A DNA stretch of 64,000 nucleotides from JANNMJ01 sp031425525 (GTDB taxonomy: Bacteria; Bacteroidota; Bacteroidia; Cytophagales; Hymenobacteraceae): assembly GCA_031425525.1 (NCBI GenBank), contig JANPJM010000047.1, positions 1 to 64,000 on the forward strand. The letters are read 5' to 3'. Shown here in pieces: positions 1 to 8,143 of this stretch. Every line of letters begins with the position of its first letter. The first letter of the stretch is position 1. The notes beneath the pieces were generated by a model that searched no databases, was not told the origin of the DNA, and was given only the letters and a program-made list of their open reading frames with translations. Position numbers and translations under genes: made by a program.

Positions 1-109
1 TAAAGAGGCGATTATCAGCTGCTGTACGGCCCACATCCCCTGCCTTGCCAGCTAGATGAGGCGCCAGCAGCTCCCACGTGCGATCCGTAATCGAGTCAAT
101 ATCGGCCAT
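1..109 (-). CDS. IS5-family transposase, N-terminal fragment (cut by window edge)
   Basis: Reading leftwards from the ATG at 109, 36 codons are open to the window edge. The peptide starts MADIDSITDRTWELLAPHLA and continues with GKAGDVGRTAADNRLF. This is the conserved N-terminus of IS5-family (IS427/IS1031-like) transposases, whose usual form is a W-x-x-(I/L)-x-P-x-L stretch followed by GKxGDxGRTxADNRLF. In these elements this segment belongs to the DDE transposase ORF, often split in two overlapping frames. The rest, including the catalytic Asp/Glu residues, lies outside the window, so whether the element is intact cannot be told. It sits just beyond the stop codon of the radical SAM gene. 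Confidence 0.85.
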   Translation of the reverse strand, partial: MADIDSITDRTWELLAPHLAGKAGDVGRTAADNRLF

Positions 110-139
110 TGGCCTCTAAGGTAATTGTCCGTACGCTCT
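1..139 (-). mobile_element. Left end of an IS5-family insertion sequence
   Basis: The transposase start at 109 is preceded by about 30 bp of non-coding DNA. The probable IS terminus is the GAGCGTACGGAC-like stretch (minus strand) ending near 137-139, next to CTAG, a usual IS5-type target. The other inverted repeat is outside the window, so the exact end is inferred. The element stops about 5 bp from the stop codon of the neighbouring radical SAM gene and leaves that gene intact. Confidence 0.5.
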
Positions 140-144
140 AGATT

Positions 145-1176
145 TCACCCCCAGACTTTGGTGCCTTCCGTGCAATTGCGGCACATCTCGATGTGTTCGC
201 GGCCTTTGATGAGCTGCGCCCGGAACTGCTGATATTTCTCGCCGTGCCACAACTGGCGGAACGACTCGCGCGTGAGGTCGCCGAGGGCGTATTCGCCGTC
301 TTTGTCGAAGCAGCACGGTACCACGCGCCCATCCCAGGTGATGACGCACGAGTGCCACATCTTCCAGCAATGATCTAAAAGCTGGTTCTTGACCTTCCAC
401 GAACCATCGCCCTGGTTGGCGTAGCGCGAGTAGTAATCGATGGTCGGGATGAGGGGCGAACCCTGTTCATACTCGTAAATCTGGGCGGTTTTGAACCAGA
501 TATCATCGACACCGATTTCGCGCGCCAGCTTTTTGGCGTCTTCGATCTGGTGTTCGTTGGGGCGCACCACCAAAAACTGGAACACGACCATCGGCGTCCG
601 CGATTTCAGCTCTTTTTTCCAGCGCACCACGTTGCGGGCGCCGTCGAGCACTTTGTCGATCTTGCCGCCCACGCGGTACTGTTGGTACACGTCCTGGGTA
701 GTGCCGTCGAGGGAAATGATGAGCCGGTCGAGACCGCTTTCCACGGTGCGGCGCGCGTTGGCGTCGGTGAGGTAATGGCCGTTGGTGGAGGTGGCGGTGT
801 AGAGGCCGCGCTCGGCGGCCCGACGCACGTGGTCGAGAAACTTGGGGTGCAGATACGGTTCGCCTTGAAAATAGAAAATCAGGTACAGCAGGTCGCGCGA
901 GAGCTGGTCGAGAGTGGCCTCGAACACCTCATCGGGCAGCATCCCCGTGGGGCGCGTGAAGGAACGCAGCCCACTGGGGCATTCCGGGCAGCGCAGATTG
1001 CAGCTTGTGGTGGGTTCCAGCGAAAGCGCAATGGGCAAACCACTGGGCCGCGCTCGCCCCGTGAGCCGACTTACGCCGTACGACCCCAGCACGCGCGCGG
1101 CGTTGAGCGCGCGGCGGGGCGTGAGTTTCGAGAGGAAATTGAGGCCGTCGAGAACGGCCGCACGGGATGGCAGCAT
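145..1176 (-). CDS. Radical SAM/SPASM domain protein
   Basis: A 343-residue protein of the radical SAM superfamily. The 4Fe-4S/SAM motif CxxxCxxC is present as C59-C63-C66 (CNLRCPEC), with the GEPYLHP strand near 105-111 that is typical of the family. A C-terminal SPASM-type region carries more cysteines for auxiliary clusters (C270, C277, C288, C289, C332, C335). SPASM proteins mature peptides or modify enzymes and small molecules. No precursor peptide gene is visible nearby, so the substrate is unknown. The ATG at 1176 fits the family N-terminus, with an amphipathic leader before the core. It stands alone on the minus strand and ends next to an IS5 element. Confidence 0.85.
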   Translation of the reverse strand: MLPSRAAVLDGLNFLSKLTPRRALNAARVLGSYGVSRLTGRARPSGLPIALSLEPTTSCNLRCPECPSGLRSFTRPTGMLPDEVFEATLDQLSRDLLYLIFYFQGEPYLHPKFLDHVRRAAERGLYTATSTNGHYLTDANARRTVESGLDRLIISLDGTTQDVYQQYRVGGKIDKVLDGARNVVRWKKELKSRTPMVVFQFLVVRPNEHQIEDAKKLAREIGVDDIWFKTAQIYEYEQGSPLIPTIDYYSRYANQGDGSWKVKNQLLDHCWKMWHSCVITWDGRVVPCCFDKDGEYALGDLTRESFRQLWHGEKYQQFRAQLIKGREHIEMCRNCTEGTKVWG

Positions 1177-1314
1177 CAGCGCGACGAAGAAGTAAAGAGC
1201 GAGCGAACACGCGCCCCAAACGAGCGAGCCGCTTGGGCGCTTCCTGGGGGATAGCGGCCAAGCGGCTCAAAGGTCGGCGCGCGCGAGCGAACCGAGGGGG
1301 TTTGTTGCTTGATA

Positions 1315-1404
1315 CGTAACGAAACGCAACACCACTCTCCTGCTTGGTGCCGCGCGCCGCGCGTTGCGTTGCTCTCGTGCGCCAAGCAGGAGCTTTGCGT
1401 TACG
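1315..1404. repeat. REP-like palindrome, family A (copy 1)
   Basis: An imperfect inverted repeat with outer arms CGTAACG...CGTTACG and inner arms CTCCTGCTTGGTGC...GCGCCAAGCAGGAG. A second, better preserved copy of the same element lies at 34161-34234. The gap it sits in (1177-1441) shows no convincing gene. Confidence 0.7.
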
Positions 1405-1441
1405 CCACGCAACCACCGTAAGGCAGGGATGGACGTTACGC

Positions 1442-3100
1442 TTACCGTTGGGGGGCGCGGCGCGGCGCGGGAGCCGGTTTTTTACGCACCGGGTACTGGT
1501 ACGCGGTGCGGTTGCGCGGGGCGGTGCGGATGGCAGGTTTTGCGGCGGGTGGGGGCGGCGAGGGTACCGTCTCGGCCACATTGAGCGGCTCCGGCGACGG
1601 CGTAACTACGGGCGGCGGGGGCGGCGCCGGCATTTTCACCTTGCCCATGGCCGTCAGAATCTGCGCTTGAGCGCCGGGGTTGCTCACTTTGAGCAGGCGG
1701 CGGTTGGCAAACGTACCGTCTTCGGCCAGCATAATGTAGGTGGGCACATCGCGCACGGCGTAGCTGGCGAGCAGGGGATTGTCGGCCATTTTGCCGCCAT
1801 AAAGCTGCACGCCCCCCAGGTTTTTGCTCTTCACGAACGTAGCCCACGCTTCGCGGTCATCATCAAAGGCGATGTTCACGAACGTGACGTTTTTGCCGTT
1901 CAGGCGCTGCACCAAATCCTGTTGGTACGGCAAATCGCGGAGGGAAACACCCGAGGTCGTTTTCCAAAAGGTGAGGTACACCAGTTTGCCTTGCAGCTTT
2001 TTGAGCGTCACGGTATCGCCTTTCAACGTCGTGAGCGACAGTTCGGGCGCCGGGGCACCGAGGGCCAAGTAGCGGGTGGCCTCAAACTCCGGCAAGAGCA
2101 GCGGTACGTACTTGCCGGCCACATCGATGTTCTGCCGGTAATCGTCGAATAGGGCCGTCGATTGCTGCACGTAGCCGTTTTTGAACGAGTCGCGCAGCAC
2201 TCGCGCCAGCATGACGCGCTCGACTTCGCCCGAAAGCTTCTCCTTCGCCAAGTTGTAGCACTCGGTGAAGTACGTAGGATTAGCGCGCGAATGCCCGTTT
2301 TCCTTCATCTGCCAGTTGAGGTAGTTGGTGAGGAAAGTCTGGTAGTTCGGGCTCCGCAGGGCGCCCTCGGCATCGAGGTGCGTGACGCGCAAGAAATCGT
2401 AGTACGACGGCGAGAGCTGCAACCGGCCCTCATTATTGACTACCTGCTCGCGCAAATCCTGGTACGTAATGCGGTCGTTGGCCCACGCGTAATCGAGGTC
2501 GGCGGCGGCAAAATCTTTGAACGCCGTCGAGCTTTCGGGGTTATCGGTCAGGAACATCGCCAGCGCCACGCGCTCGTGTTCCAAGCGCCGGTCGAGGTAC
2601 TTCGCGAAGCCCTCTTCGTAGTACATGATATTATAAGGGAGTACCTGCCAGGTTTCGCTTTCCACGTAGTCGCGGTCGTGGTCGGCGAGGTACTCATTTT
2701 CAGCCGCTTGCGTACCCTTATAGCGTACGGTATTACCCATATCGCCGGCCTTAAACTTCACGAGCAATTCTGTTCCCGGTTCGAGCCAGAGAGTAGTGGC
2801 TTCGGCGCCGTACACCAGTTCGGTTACGGTGCCGGTACTCAGCGGGAAAGAGATGGCGAAGGTGCCATCTTCGTCGATACGCGCCAGCAGGCGGGTTTCG
2901 CGGTCGTCGAGGGCGCTCGGATGCCACGCCAGAAAAATGCTGTCGCCCTGCATGTTTCCCACATCACCGCGGATGGTAGCCACGCCGTTCGGCTGCGCCT
3001 TCAGGTAGGAGCAGGGAACGAAGAAGCCCCCCAATAATACCATTAATACCGCTTTCCCAAGCGTACTGCGCCACCAGCTATTGAGTAGGAGTCGTTGCAT
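1442..3100 (-). CDS. TlpA-like thioredoxin-fold protein lacking the active-site cysteines
   Basis: The start is placed at the ATG at 3100 because it opens a signal peptide (MQRLLLNSWWRSTLGKAVLM, then LLGGFFVPCSYLKAQ); the open frame continues upstream without such a feature. The mature protein (about 550 residues in all) has a long N-terminal region of the type found before TlpA domains in Bacteroidota. A thioredoxin-like domain follows (LGAPAPELSLTTLKGDTVTL onwards, roughly residues 355-490). Where TlpA proteins have WCxxC, this one reads FWKTTSGVSL, so it cannot do redox chemistry by that motif. The tail is rich in Pro, Ala and Arg. Probably periplasmic or envelope-bound; function unknown. 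Confidence 0.75.
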   Translation of the reverse strand: MQRLLLNSWWRSTLGKAVLMVLLGGFFVPCSYLKAQPNGVATIRGDVGNMQGDSIFLAWHPSALDDRETRLLARIDEDGTFAISFPLSTGTVTELVYGAEATTLWLEPGTELLVKFKAGDMGNTVRYKGTQAAENEYLADHDRDYVESETWQVLPYNIMYYEEGFAKYLDRRLEHERVALAMFLTDNPESSTAFKDFAAADLDYAWANDRITYQDLREQVVNNEGRLQLSPSYYDFLRVTHLDAEGALRSPNYQTFLTNYLNWQMKENGHSRANPTYFTECYNLAKEKLSGEVERVMLARVLRDSFKNGYVQQSTALFDDYRQNIDVAGKYVPLLLPEFEATRYLALGAPAPELSLTTLKGDTVTLKKLQGKLVYLTFWKTTSGVSLRDLPYQQDLVQRLNGKNVTFVNIAFDDDREAWATFVKSKNLGGVQLYGGKMADNPLLASYAVRDVPTYIMLAEDGTFANRRLLKVSNPGAQAQILTAMGKVKMPAPPPPPVVTPSPEPLNVAETVPSPPPPAAKPAIRTAPRNRTAYQYPVRKKPAPAPRRAPQR

Positions 3101-3274
3101 AACCGGTACCGAGGCAGAAAGCGTGAATGGATGGAAGCTTGGAAGGTTGCAGCGTGGGCTGCGAGGGTTGAGGGTCGAAGTTACTACTTGCCGTAGGAGT
3201 TGCGGCAACCATTCACCGTGAAAAATCTTGCTTTGTCGCACTTTTCAGGAAAATTCTTCTTCGATTCGTACATA

Positions 3275-4669
3275 TTAGCCAAAAAGTGCAATTAAGATTT
3301 CGTCAAGTCGCGCCGCTGTCTGCACCCGTATCCCGCGCGTTCGGCGGTCAGGCGCCGGGCCGGCCTGGGCGACATATATCTCCTGAAAGCCCAATTTCTC
3401 GGCTTCGCCGATACGGGCATCGAGCCTTCCAACGGGCCGAACTTCACCGCTCAAACCCACCTCCGCAGCCAAGCAAGTAGTGAGCGACAATGGTTGATCG
3501 CTATACGAAGAGACAATGGCGGCGCACACCGCCAAATCGAGCGCCGGGTCATCAATCCGCATCCCCCCGGCAATGTTCAAAAAAACATCTTGGGTACCCA
3601 ACCGGAAACCGCCGCGTTTTTCGAGTACGGCCAACAACATTTGCAGCCGCCGCAACTCAAAACCGGTGGCCGAGCGCTGGGGCGTGCCGTAGGTGGCGGC
3701 ACTCACGAGCGCTTGTACTTCAATGAGCAGCGGGCGGTTGCCTTCCATCGTGGCGCCGATGGCTACGCCGCTCACGGGCTCGGTGCGCTGCGATAAAAGG
3801 ATTTCCGACGGGTTCGATACTTGCCGCAAACCGGCGCCGCGCATCTCGTAAATACCCAATTCGGCGGCCGGGCCGAAGCGGTTTTTGATGGCCCGCAAAA
3901 TCCGGTAGCTCGTGTGACGGTCGCCCTCAAATTGCAGCACCGTATCGACCATATGCTCCAGCACTTTGGGGCCGGCAATGGAGCCGTCTTTGGTGATGTG
4001 CCCGATCAGAAACACCGGCACGTTCGACTCTTTGGCGTAGCGCAACAGTTCGGCCGTACACTCGCGGACTTGCGACACGGAACCCGCCGCCGACTCTACC
4101 GAATCGGTGTACAAGGTCTGAATCGAATCGACGACGAGTACCGTCGGCTCCACTTCGCTGATCTGGCGGAAGATGTTTTGGGTGTTGGTTTCGGTCAGAA
4201 TGAAGCACTCCGCCGACTGCGTGCCCAGACGCTCGGCGCGGAGCCGGATTTGCTGCTCACTCTCCTCGCCCGACACGTACAGCACGCGCTGGCCTTTCAG
4301 GGAAGTGGCGATTTGCAGCATCAAGGTCGATTTGCCGATGCCCGGCTCGCCGCCGATCAGCACGAGCGCGCCCGGCACGATACCACCGCCCAACACGCGG
4401 TTCAGTTCATCGTCGGCGGTGAGGTAGCGCGGTTGGTCGCTGACCACGATGTCGCCGAGCGCCACCGGCCGCGCTTGCTGCGGCCGCCCACCCCCGGCGG
4501 GGCGCCACCCGGCTACCGAGGCCGCCGCCGCGCCGTTGGCACCGGTAGCAGGCTTCGTGATTTCTTCGACGTAGGTGTTCCATTCGCCGCAAGTCGGGCA
4601 ACGCCCCAACCACTTGGCCGACTGCGCGCCGCAGCTCTGACAGAAAAATGAAGTACGGGCTTTCGCCAT
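3275..4669 (-). CDS. radA: DNA repair protein RadA
   Basis: 464 residues, the usual length for RadA (Sms). RadA is a RecA-like, DnaB-type helicase that drives branch migration of recombination intermediates. Seen in order: N-terminal zinc finger C10-x2-C13...C24-x2-C27, Walker A GGEPGIGKST (106-115), Walker B region VLVVDSIQT (177-185), the RadA-specific KNRFG motif (262-266), and a C-terminal Lon-protease-like domain. The ATG at 4669 gives the standard MAKxxTxFFCQxCG start. It is followed (175 bp away) by the TlpA-like gene on the same strand, and a hairpin repeat separates it from the upstream GH3 gene. Confidence 0.97.
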   Translation of the reverse strand: MAKARTSFFCQSCGAQSAKWLGRCPTCGEWNTYVEEITKPATGANGAAAASVAGWRPAGGGRPQQARPVALGDIVVSDQPRYLTADDELNRVLGGGIVPGALVLIGGEPGIGKSTLMLQIATSLKGQRVLYVSGEESEQQIRLRAERLGTQSAECFILTETNTQNIFRQISEVEPTVLVVDSIQTLYTDSVESAAGSVSQVRECTAELLRYAKESNVPVFLIGHITKDGSIAGPKVLEHMVDTVLQFEGDRHTSYRILRAIKNRFGPAAELGIYEMRGAGLRQVSNPSEILLSQRTEPVSGVAIGATMEGNRPLLIEVQALVSAATYGTPQRSATGFELRRLQMLLAVLEKRGGFRLGTQDVFLNIAGGMRIDDPALDLAVCAAIVSSYSDQPLSLTTCLAAEVGLSGEVRPVGRLDARIGEAEKLGFQEIYVAQAGPAPDRRTRGIRVQTAARLDEILIALFG

Positions 4670-4687
4670 AAGTGCAGGTTGCTTAGC

Positions 4688-4759
4688 GTAGAGACGGGCC
4701 TTGCGACCGCCCGTGCCCGACGAACGGGCAAATGTGCGGGCGGGCGCAAGGCCCGCTAC
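4688..4759. repeat. Long palindrome between radA and the GH3 gene
   Basis: Inverted repeat with arms GTAGAGACGGGCCTTGCG and GCGCAAGGCCCGCTAC, with inner GC-rich arms CCGCCCGT/GCGGGCGGG. It overlaps the stop codon of the upstream GH3 gene (TAG at 4756-4758), so it may act as a transcription stop or mRNA-end stabiliser. It resembles dispersed REP-like elements, but no second copy is in this window. Confidence 0.65.
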
Positions 4760-6354
4760 CGATGGTTTTTTTGGATGGCCGCCAGCACTTCTTCGATCAG
4801 CGCGCGGTCGTTGGCGAGGCGCGGCACTTTGTGCTGGCCGCCGAGCTTGCCCTTCTGCCGCAACCAGGCAGCAAACGTACCCGCCGGTGCGGCATGCACC
4901 ACGGGCGCCACCAAAGCGAGGTCGTGCTGGCGTTTGGCGTCGTAATCGGAATTCAAATGGCGCAACGTATCGTCGAGAGTGCGCGTGAAACGGCCTAAAT
5001 CGGTGGGGGGTTTAGCAAATTCGATTATCCATTCGTGACCACCACGGGTTTGGGCGCCCAAATACACGGGAGCGGCGGTGAAATCGGTGAGAATGCCGCC
5101 CGTCGCGTAGCACGCAGCGGCTACGGCGGCTTCGGCATTTTCAACCACTACTTCCTCGCCGAACGCGTTCAGAAAGTGTTTGGTGCGCCCCGTAATGCGG
5201 AATCGGTACGGTCGCACGCTCGTAAACCGCACGGTGTCGCCGGGCATATAGCGCCACAGCCCCGCCGCCGTGCTGATAACCAGCGCATATGCCCGCCCCG
5301 CCACCACGCCTTCGAGCGGCACGGCCACCGGCGCCGGGGCACCCAACTGGTCGAGGGGCAAAAACTCGTAATAAATGCCGTAGTCGAGCAGCAGGAGCAG
5401 GTCTTCGGAATCGGGTTCGTCCTGCAAGCCGAAGAATCCTTCGGAGGCATTATAGATTTCGAGGTAGCGCATCGGCACCCGCCCGCCATCGGTTTGGCCG
5501 GGGGGCAGCAGCTCGTGGAAGAGCGCTCGGTATGGCCCAAATGCCACCCCGCCGTGGCAGAAAACCTCCAGATTCGGCCAGATTTCGCGGATGTAGCGGG
5601 CGCCCGTCAGCGCCAGAATTCGGCGGATGAGGACGACCGTCCAGGTAGGCACGCCGAGTAGCGACGTGATGTTTTCGTTGATGGTATGGTGCGCGAGACG
5701 CTCGATCTTTTCGTCCCAGTCGGCGAGCAGGGCCAGTTCGACGGGGGGCGAGCGGATGAATTGCGCCCAGCCGGGCAGGTTGCGCATGATTACCGCCGAT
5801 ACGTCGCCGCAGTGCGGTACGGCGTCGGCGGGGCGCCACGGGTTTGGGCTCAACGACCCGCCCAGGCTCAGCCCCTGCCCCTGAAAAAGGCGGTGGTCGG
5901 GCGCGGCGTGCGTCACGAGCGCCAGCAGGTCTTTCCCACCCCGGTAGTGGCAACCCTCCAGCGCTTCCGGCGTGACCGGCAGGTACTTCGACCGCGCATT
6001 GGTGGTGCCGCTGCTCTTGGCAAACCAACTCGGCGTGCCCGGCCACAGCACGTCGGGCGCGCCGCGCAACACGCGTTCGAGCTGCGGAAAAAGCTCTTCG
6101 TAGGTCTGAATCGGTAGGCGCTGCGCGAATGCAGCAGGAGCTAAATCAGGCCGAAAACCGGCGGCGCGCCCTACTTCCGTGCTTTGCGCGCGTTGCAGCA
6201 AATAGCGCAACTGTGCCGCCTGCGCTGCAAGCGGCTCGCGCCGAAACCCATCGATTCGCGCCAGCCGCGCCTTCGCCATCGCCTTAATCGCATCGCCAAC
6301 CAAGCGGCGCGGCCACGACGGGTTATGGAGTACGCGCTTCGAATAATCGGGCAC
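4756..6354 (-). CDS. GH3-family (auxin-responsive promoter-like) acyl-adenylate-forming protein
   Basis: 532 residues that resemble the bacterial GH3 family along their whole length. Visible landmarks are the ATP-binding SSGTTNARSKYLPVT segment (about residues 113-127), the YNASEGFFGLQ motif near the middle, and TGRTKHFLNAFGEEVVVENAE in the C-terminal part. Plant members join amino acids to jasmonate or auxin via acyl adenylates; in Bacteroidota the substrate is not known. The start is GTG at 6354 (MPDYSKRVLHNP), chosen because no ATG is in frame nearby and the family N-terminus fits. It is 55 bp downstream of lptB on the same strand, with a heptad repeat between. Confidence 0.88.
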   Translation of the reverse strand: MPDYSKRVLHNPSWPRRLVGDAIKAMAKARLARIDGFRREPLAAQAAQLRYLLQRAQSTEVGRAAGFRPDLAPAAFAQRLPIQTYEELFPQLERVLRGAPDVLWPGTPSWFAKSSGTTNARSKYLPVTPEALEGCHYRGGKDLLALVTHAAPDHRLFQGQGLSLGGSLSPNPWRPADAVPHCGDVSAVIMRNLPGWAQFIRSPPVELALLADWDEKIERLAHHTINENITSLLGVPTWTVVLIRRILALTGARYIREIWPNLEVFCHGGVAFGPYRALFHELLPPGQTDGGRVPMRYLEIYNASEGFFGLQDEPDSEDLLLLLDYGIYYEFLPLDQLGAPAPVAVPLEGVVAGRAYALVISTAAGLWRYMPGDTVRFTSVRPYRFRITGRTKHFLNAFGEEVVVENAEAAVAAACYATGGILTDFTAAPVYLGAQTRGGHEWIIEFAKPPTDLGRFTRTLDDTLRHLNSDYDAKRQHDLALVAPVVHAAPAGTFAAWLRQKGKLGGQHKVPRLANDRALIEEVLAAIQKNHR

Positions 6355-6376
6355 TAGACAGGCTAATCAAGACTAA

Positions 6377-6410
6377 AAACTCGAAACGAGAAACTCGAAA
6401 CTGAAAACTT
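6377..6410. repeat. Tandem heptamer repeat (AAACTCG-type)
   Basis: Five consecutive 7-bp units (AAACTCG, AAACGAG, AAACTCG, AAACTGA, AAACTT) abut the stop codon of lptB. The same unit family recurs at 22454-22552 and 60794-60828. No inverted partner is seen here. Confidence 0.8.
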
Positions 6411-7144
6411 CAATACACCCGCCGCTTGAACTCGAAGAACCGGCCGAGGTACTTTTCGCGCACCACGGGGTCGGCGGCCAGCTCTTCGGCGGTGCCGGCG
6501 CGCAAAAGTTTGCCTTCAAAAAGGAGGTACGCCCGGTCTACAATGTTGAGGGTGGCCTGCACGTCGTGGTCGGTGATGAGGATACCGATGTTCTTGGTTT
6601 TCAGGCGCGCCACGATTCCCTGAATCTCCTCGGTGGCAATCGGGTCGACGCCCGCGAACGGCTCGTCGAGCAGCACGAATTTGGGGTCGGTGGCGAGGGC
6701 GCGGGCTATTTCGGTGCGCCGCCGTTCGCCGCCGCTGAGTACCATACCGGGGTTGCGGCGCACATGGGTCAGCGAAAACTCGTCGAGCAGCTCTTCGACA
6801 CGGCGCGCTTGCTCGGCCTTCGACTTTTTCGTCATCTGCAACACCGCCAAAATGTTCTCCTCGACCGTGAGGTCGCGGAAAACGGAGGCTTCCTGCGCCA
6901 GATAGCCGAGGCCGCGCCGGGCGCGCTCGTACATCGGTAGGGCCGTAATTTCTTCATCGCCGAGCCAAATGGTGCCCGCATTGGGCTTCACCAGACCCAC
7001 CATCATGTAGAAGCAGGTGGTCTTGCCAGCGCCGTTGGGCCCGAGCAGCCCGACGATCTCGCCTTGCTCGACCCGCACCGACATGTCATTGACGACCGTG
7101 CGGGCTTTGTATTTCTTGACGAGGTGTTCGGCGTGAAGCAGCAT
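6410..7144 (-). CDS. lptB: LPS export ABC transporter ATP-binding protein LptB
   Basis: The start chosen is the ATG at 7144 (MLLHAEHLVKKYKARTVVND). The open frame extends upstream to 7225 but that part is not like the family. The 244-residue product has Walker A GPNGAGKTT (35-43), Q-loop LAQEASVF, signature LSGGERRR, Walker B FVLLDEP and the switch His in ITDHDV. LptB powers LPS extraction from the inner membrane with LptFG. The partners are not in this window, as is usual. A TAnnTTTG promoter element lies 14 bp upstream. Confidence 0.95.
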   Translation of the reverse strand: MLLHAEHLVKKYKARTVVNDMSVRVEQGEIVGLLGPNGAGKTTCFYMMVGLVKPNAGTIWLGDEEITALPMYERARRGLGYLAQEASVFRDLTVEENILAVLQMTKKSKAEQARRVEELLDEFSLTHVRRNPGMVLSGGERRRTEIARALATDPKFVLLDEPFAGVDPIATEEIQGIVARLKTKNIGILITDHDVQATLNIVDRAYLLFEGKLLRAGTAEELAADPVVREKYLGRFFEFKRRVY

Positions 7145-7158
7145 AAGGAAGCAGGGTG

Positions 7159-7166
7159 CAAAAATA
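7159..7166 (-). promoter_or_regulatory. Candidate -7 element for lptB
   Basis: Minus strand TATTTTTG matches the Bacteroidota -7 consensus TAnnTTTG and ends 14 bp before the chosen ATG of lptB. No clear -33 TTG is seen at the expected distance. Confidence 0.4.
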
Positions 7167-7413
7167 CGGGGTGCGGTGCCCGTTGGCCCGCGCCGCCCGT
7201 TTCGGGTGCGGCCTGGAGTGGTCAAAAATTATTCGTTGAAAATTTATTTGGAAAATAAGGGCGAAATAGTTGGAGATCGCACGAGAAATTGCGTAACGTT
7301 GCATCAAATAGTCGGCTTGCATACTAAAAACGGCACCGACTGCGCCGGCTCGCGCTTCTCACGCGGGCAGGTTGGTCTAACAGGTTTTTACAACCTCTTT
7401 TTTTCGCCAGAGA

Positions 7414-8073
7414 ATGACTACCGCTCGCACGAGCGCCTACCGGCCGGAGGCTGGAGGGGCGCGCCCGTGGCTGGATTTTTTCCGCCCGGTTTGGTGGGTT
7501 GCTTCTAGTGTCGCAACCCTTACGGCACCGCTCGCCGTCACATTGCTGGCCTTAGCCGGTTGTGCTACGCAAGCCCTTGAGCCTAGCCGGCAACCACCGG
7601 CTGCCGCTTCGGCGGCCCGCAACCCTACGGCTTCACCGGCTGACGGCACCACGCTTTGGCAGAAGCTGAGCGTATATCGCAGCTCGTTCCGCGACCCCAA
7701 CCGGCTGGCGCGGGCCCAGGAAAAAGCGCGCGATACGCTCCCGCGCGACCCGCTGGCCCGCCGCTTCCACTTGCTGGGCCGCCGCGACGGCCGACGGCTT
7801 TTCCGCCGCACCCACAACCCCAACGTGACGGCGCTGCCCCTGCCCGCCCGGTTGCTCCCTACCGATTCGACGACGCGCCTACGGGTTGAGGCGGCCTACG
7901 CGGCGGGTTTCAACCGGCAGGCGCAACGGGCAGAGTACTCGCGGCGCACTGGCCTTGACGTTTCGGCTGAAGCCGCAATGACCGCATTTATGCTCGGCCT
8001 CGTGCAAGCAGCAGTCTACTTTCTGGTGCTAACACTCCTTATCTCGGTATTGGTCGCGGCCATACTTTTTTAA
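7414..8073 (+). CDS. Putative lipoprotein with C-terminal membrane segment, unknown function
   Basis: 219 residues. A hydrophobic stretch ending in LALAGC (Cys near residue 50) looks like a lipobox, but is preceded by a long N-terminus, so the true start may be a later codon. A basic, Arg-rich central region follows (about 85-150), and a strong hydrophobic helix ends the protein (AVYFLVLTLLISVLVAAILF). No family recognised. It is the first gene of a small plus-strand island whose next members (8144, 8990, 9733) are also predicted envelope proteins. The 269-bp gap before it (7145-7413) holds a T-rich stretch but no clear RNA gene. Confidence 0.6.
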   Translation: MTTARTSAYRPEAGGARPWLDFFRPVWWVASSVATLTAPLAVTLLALAGCATQALEPSRQPPAAASAARNPTASPADGTTLWQKLSVYRSSFRDPNRLARAQEKARDTLPRDPLARRFHLLGRRDGRRLFRRTHNPNVTALPLPARLLPTDSTTRLRVEAAYAAGFNRQAQRAEYSRRTGLDVSAEAAMTAFMLGLVQAAVYFLVLTLLISVLVAAILF

Positions 8074-8143
8074 CCGCCCCCCATCACCCGGCGGCTACGG
8101 GCAACCAGTATCTTTTCATTCCCCCTTTCCTCAACTTTTCAAT

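Noticed and set aside
1177..1441. Several short open frames between the radical SAM and TlpA-like genes
   Set aside because: Arg/Ala-rich, overlap the REP-like palindrome and run into neighbouring genes.
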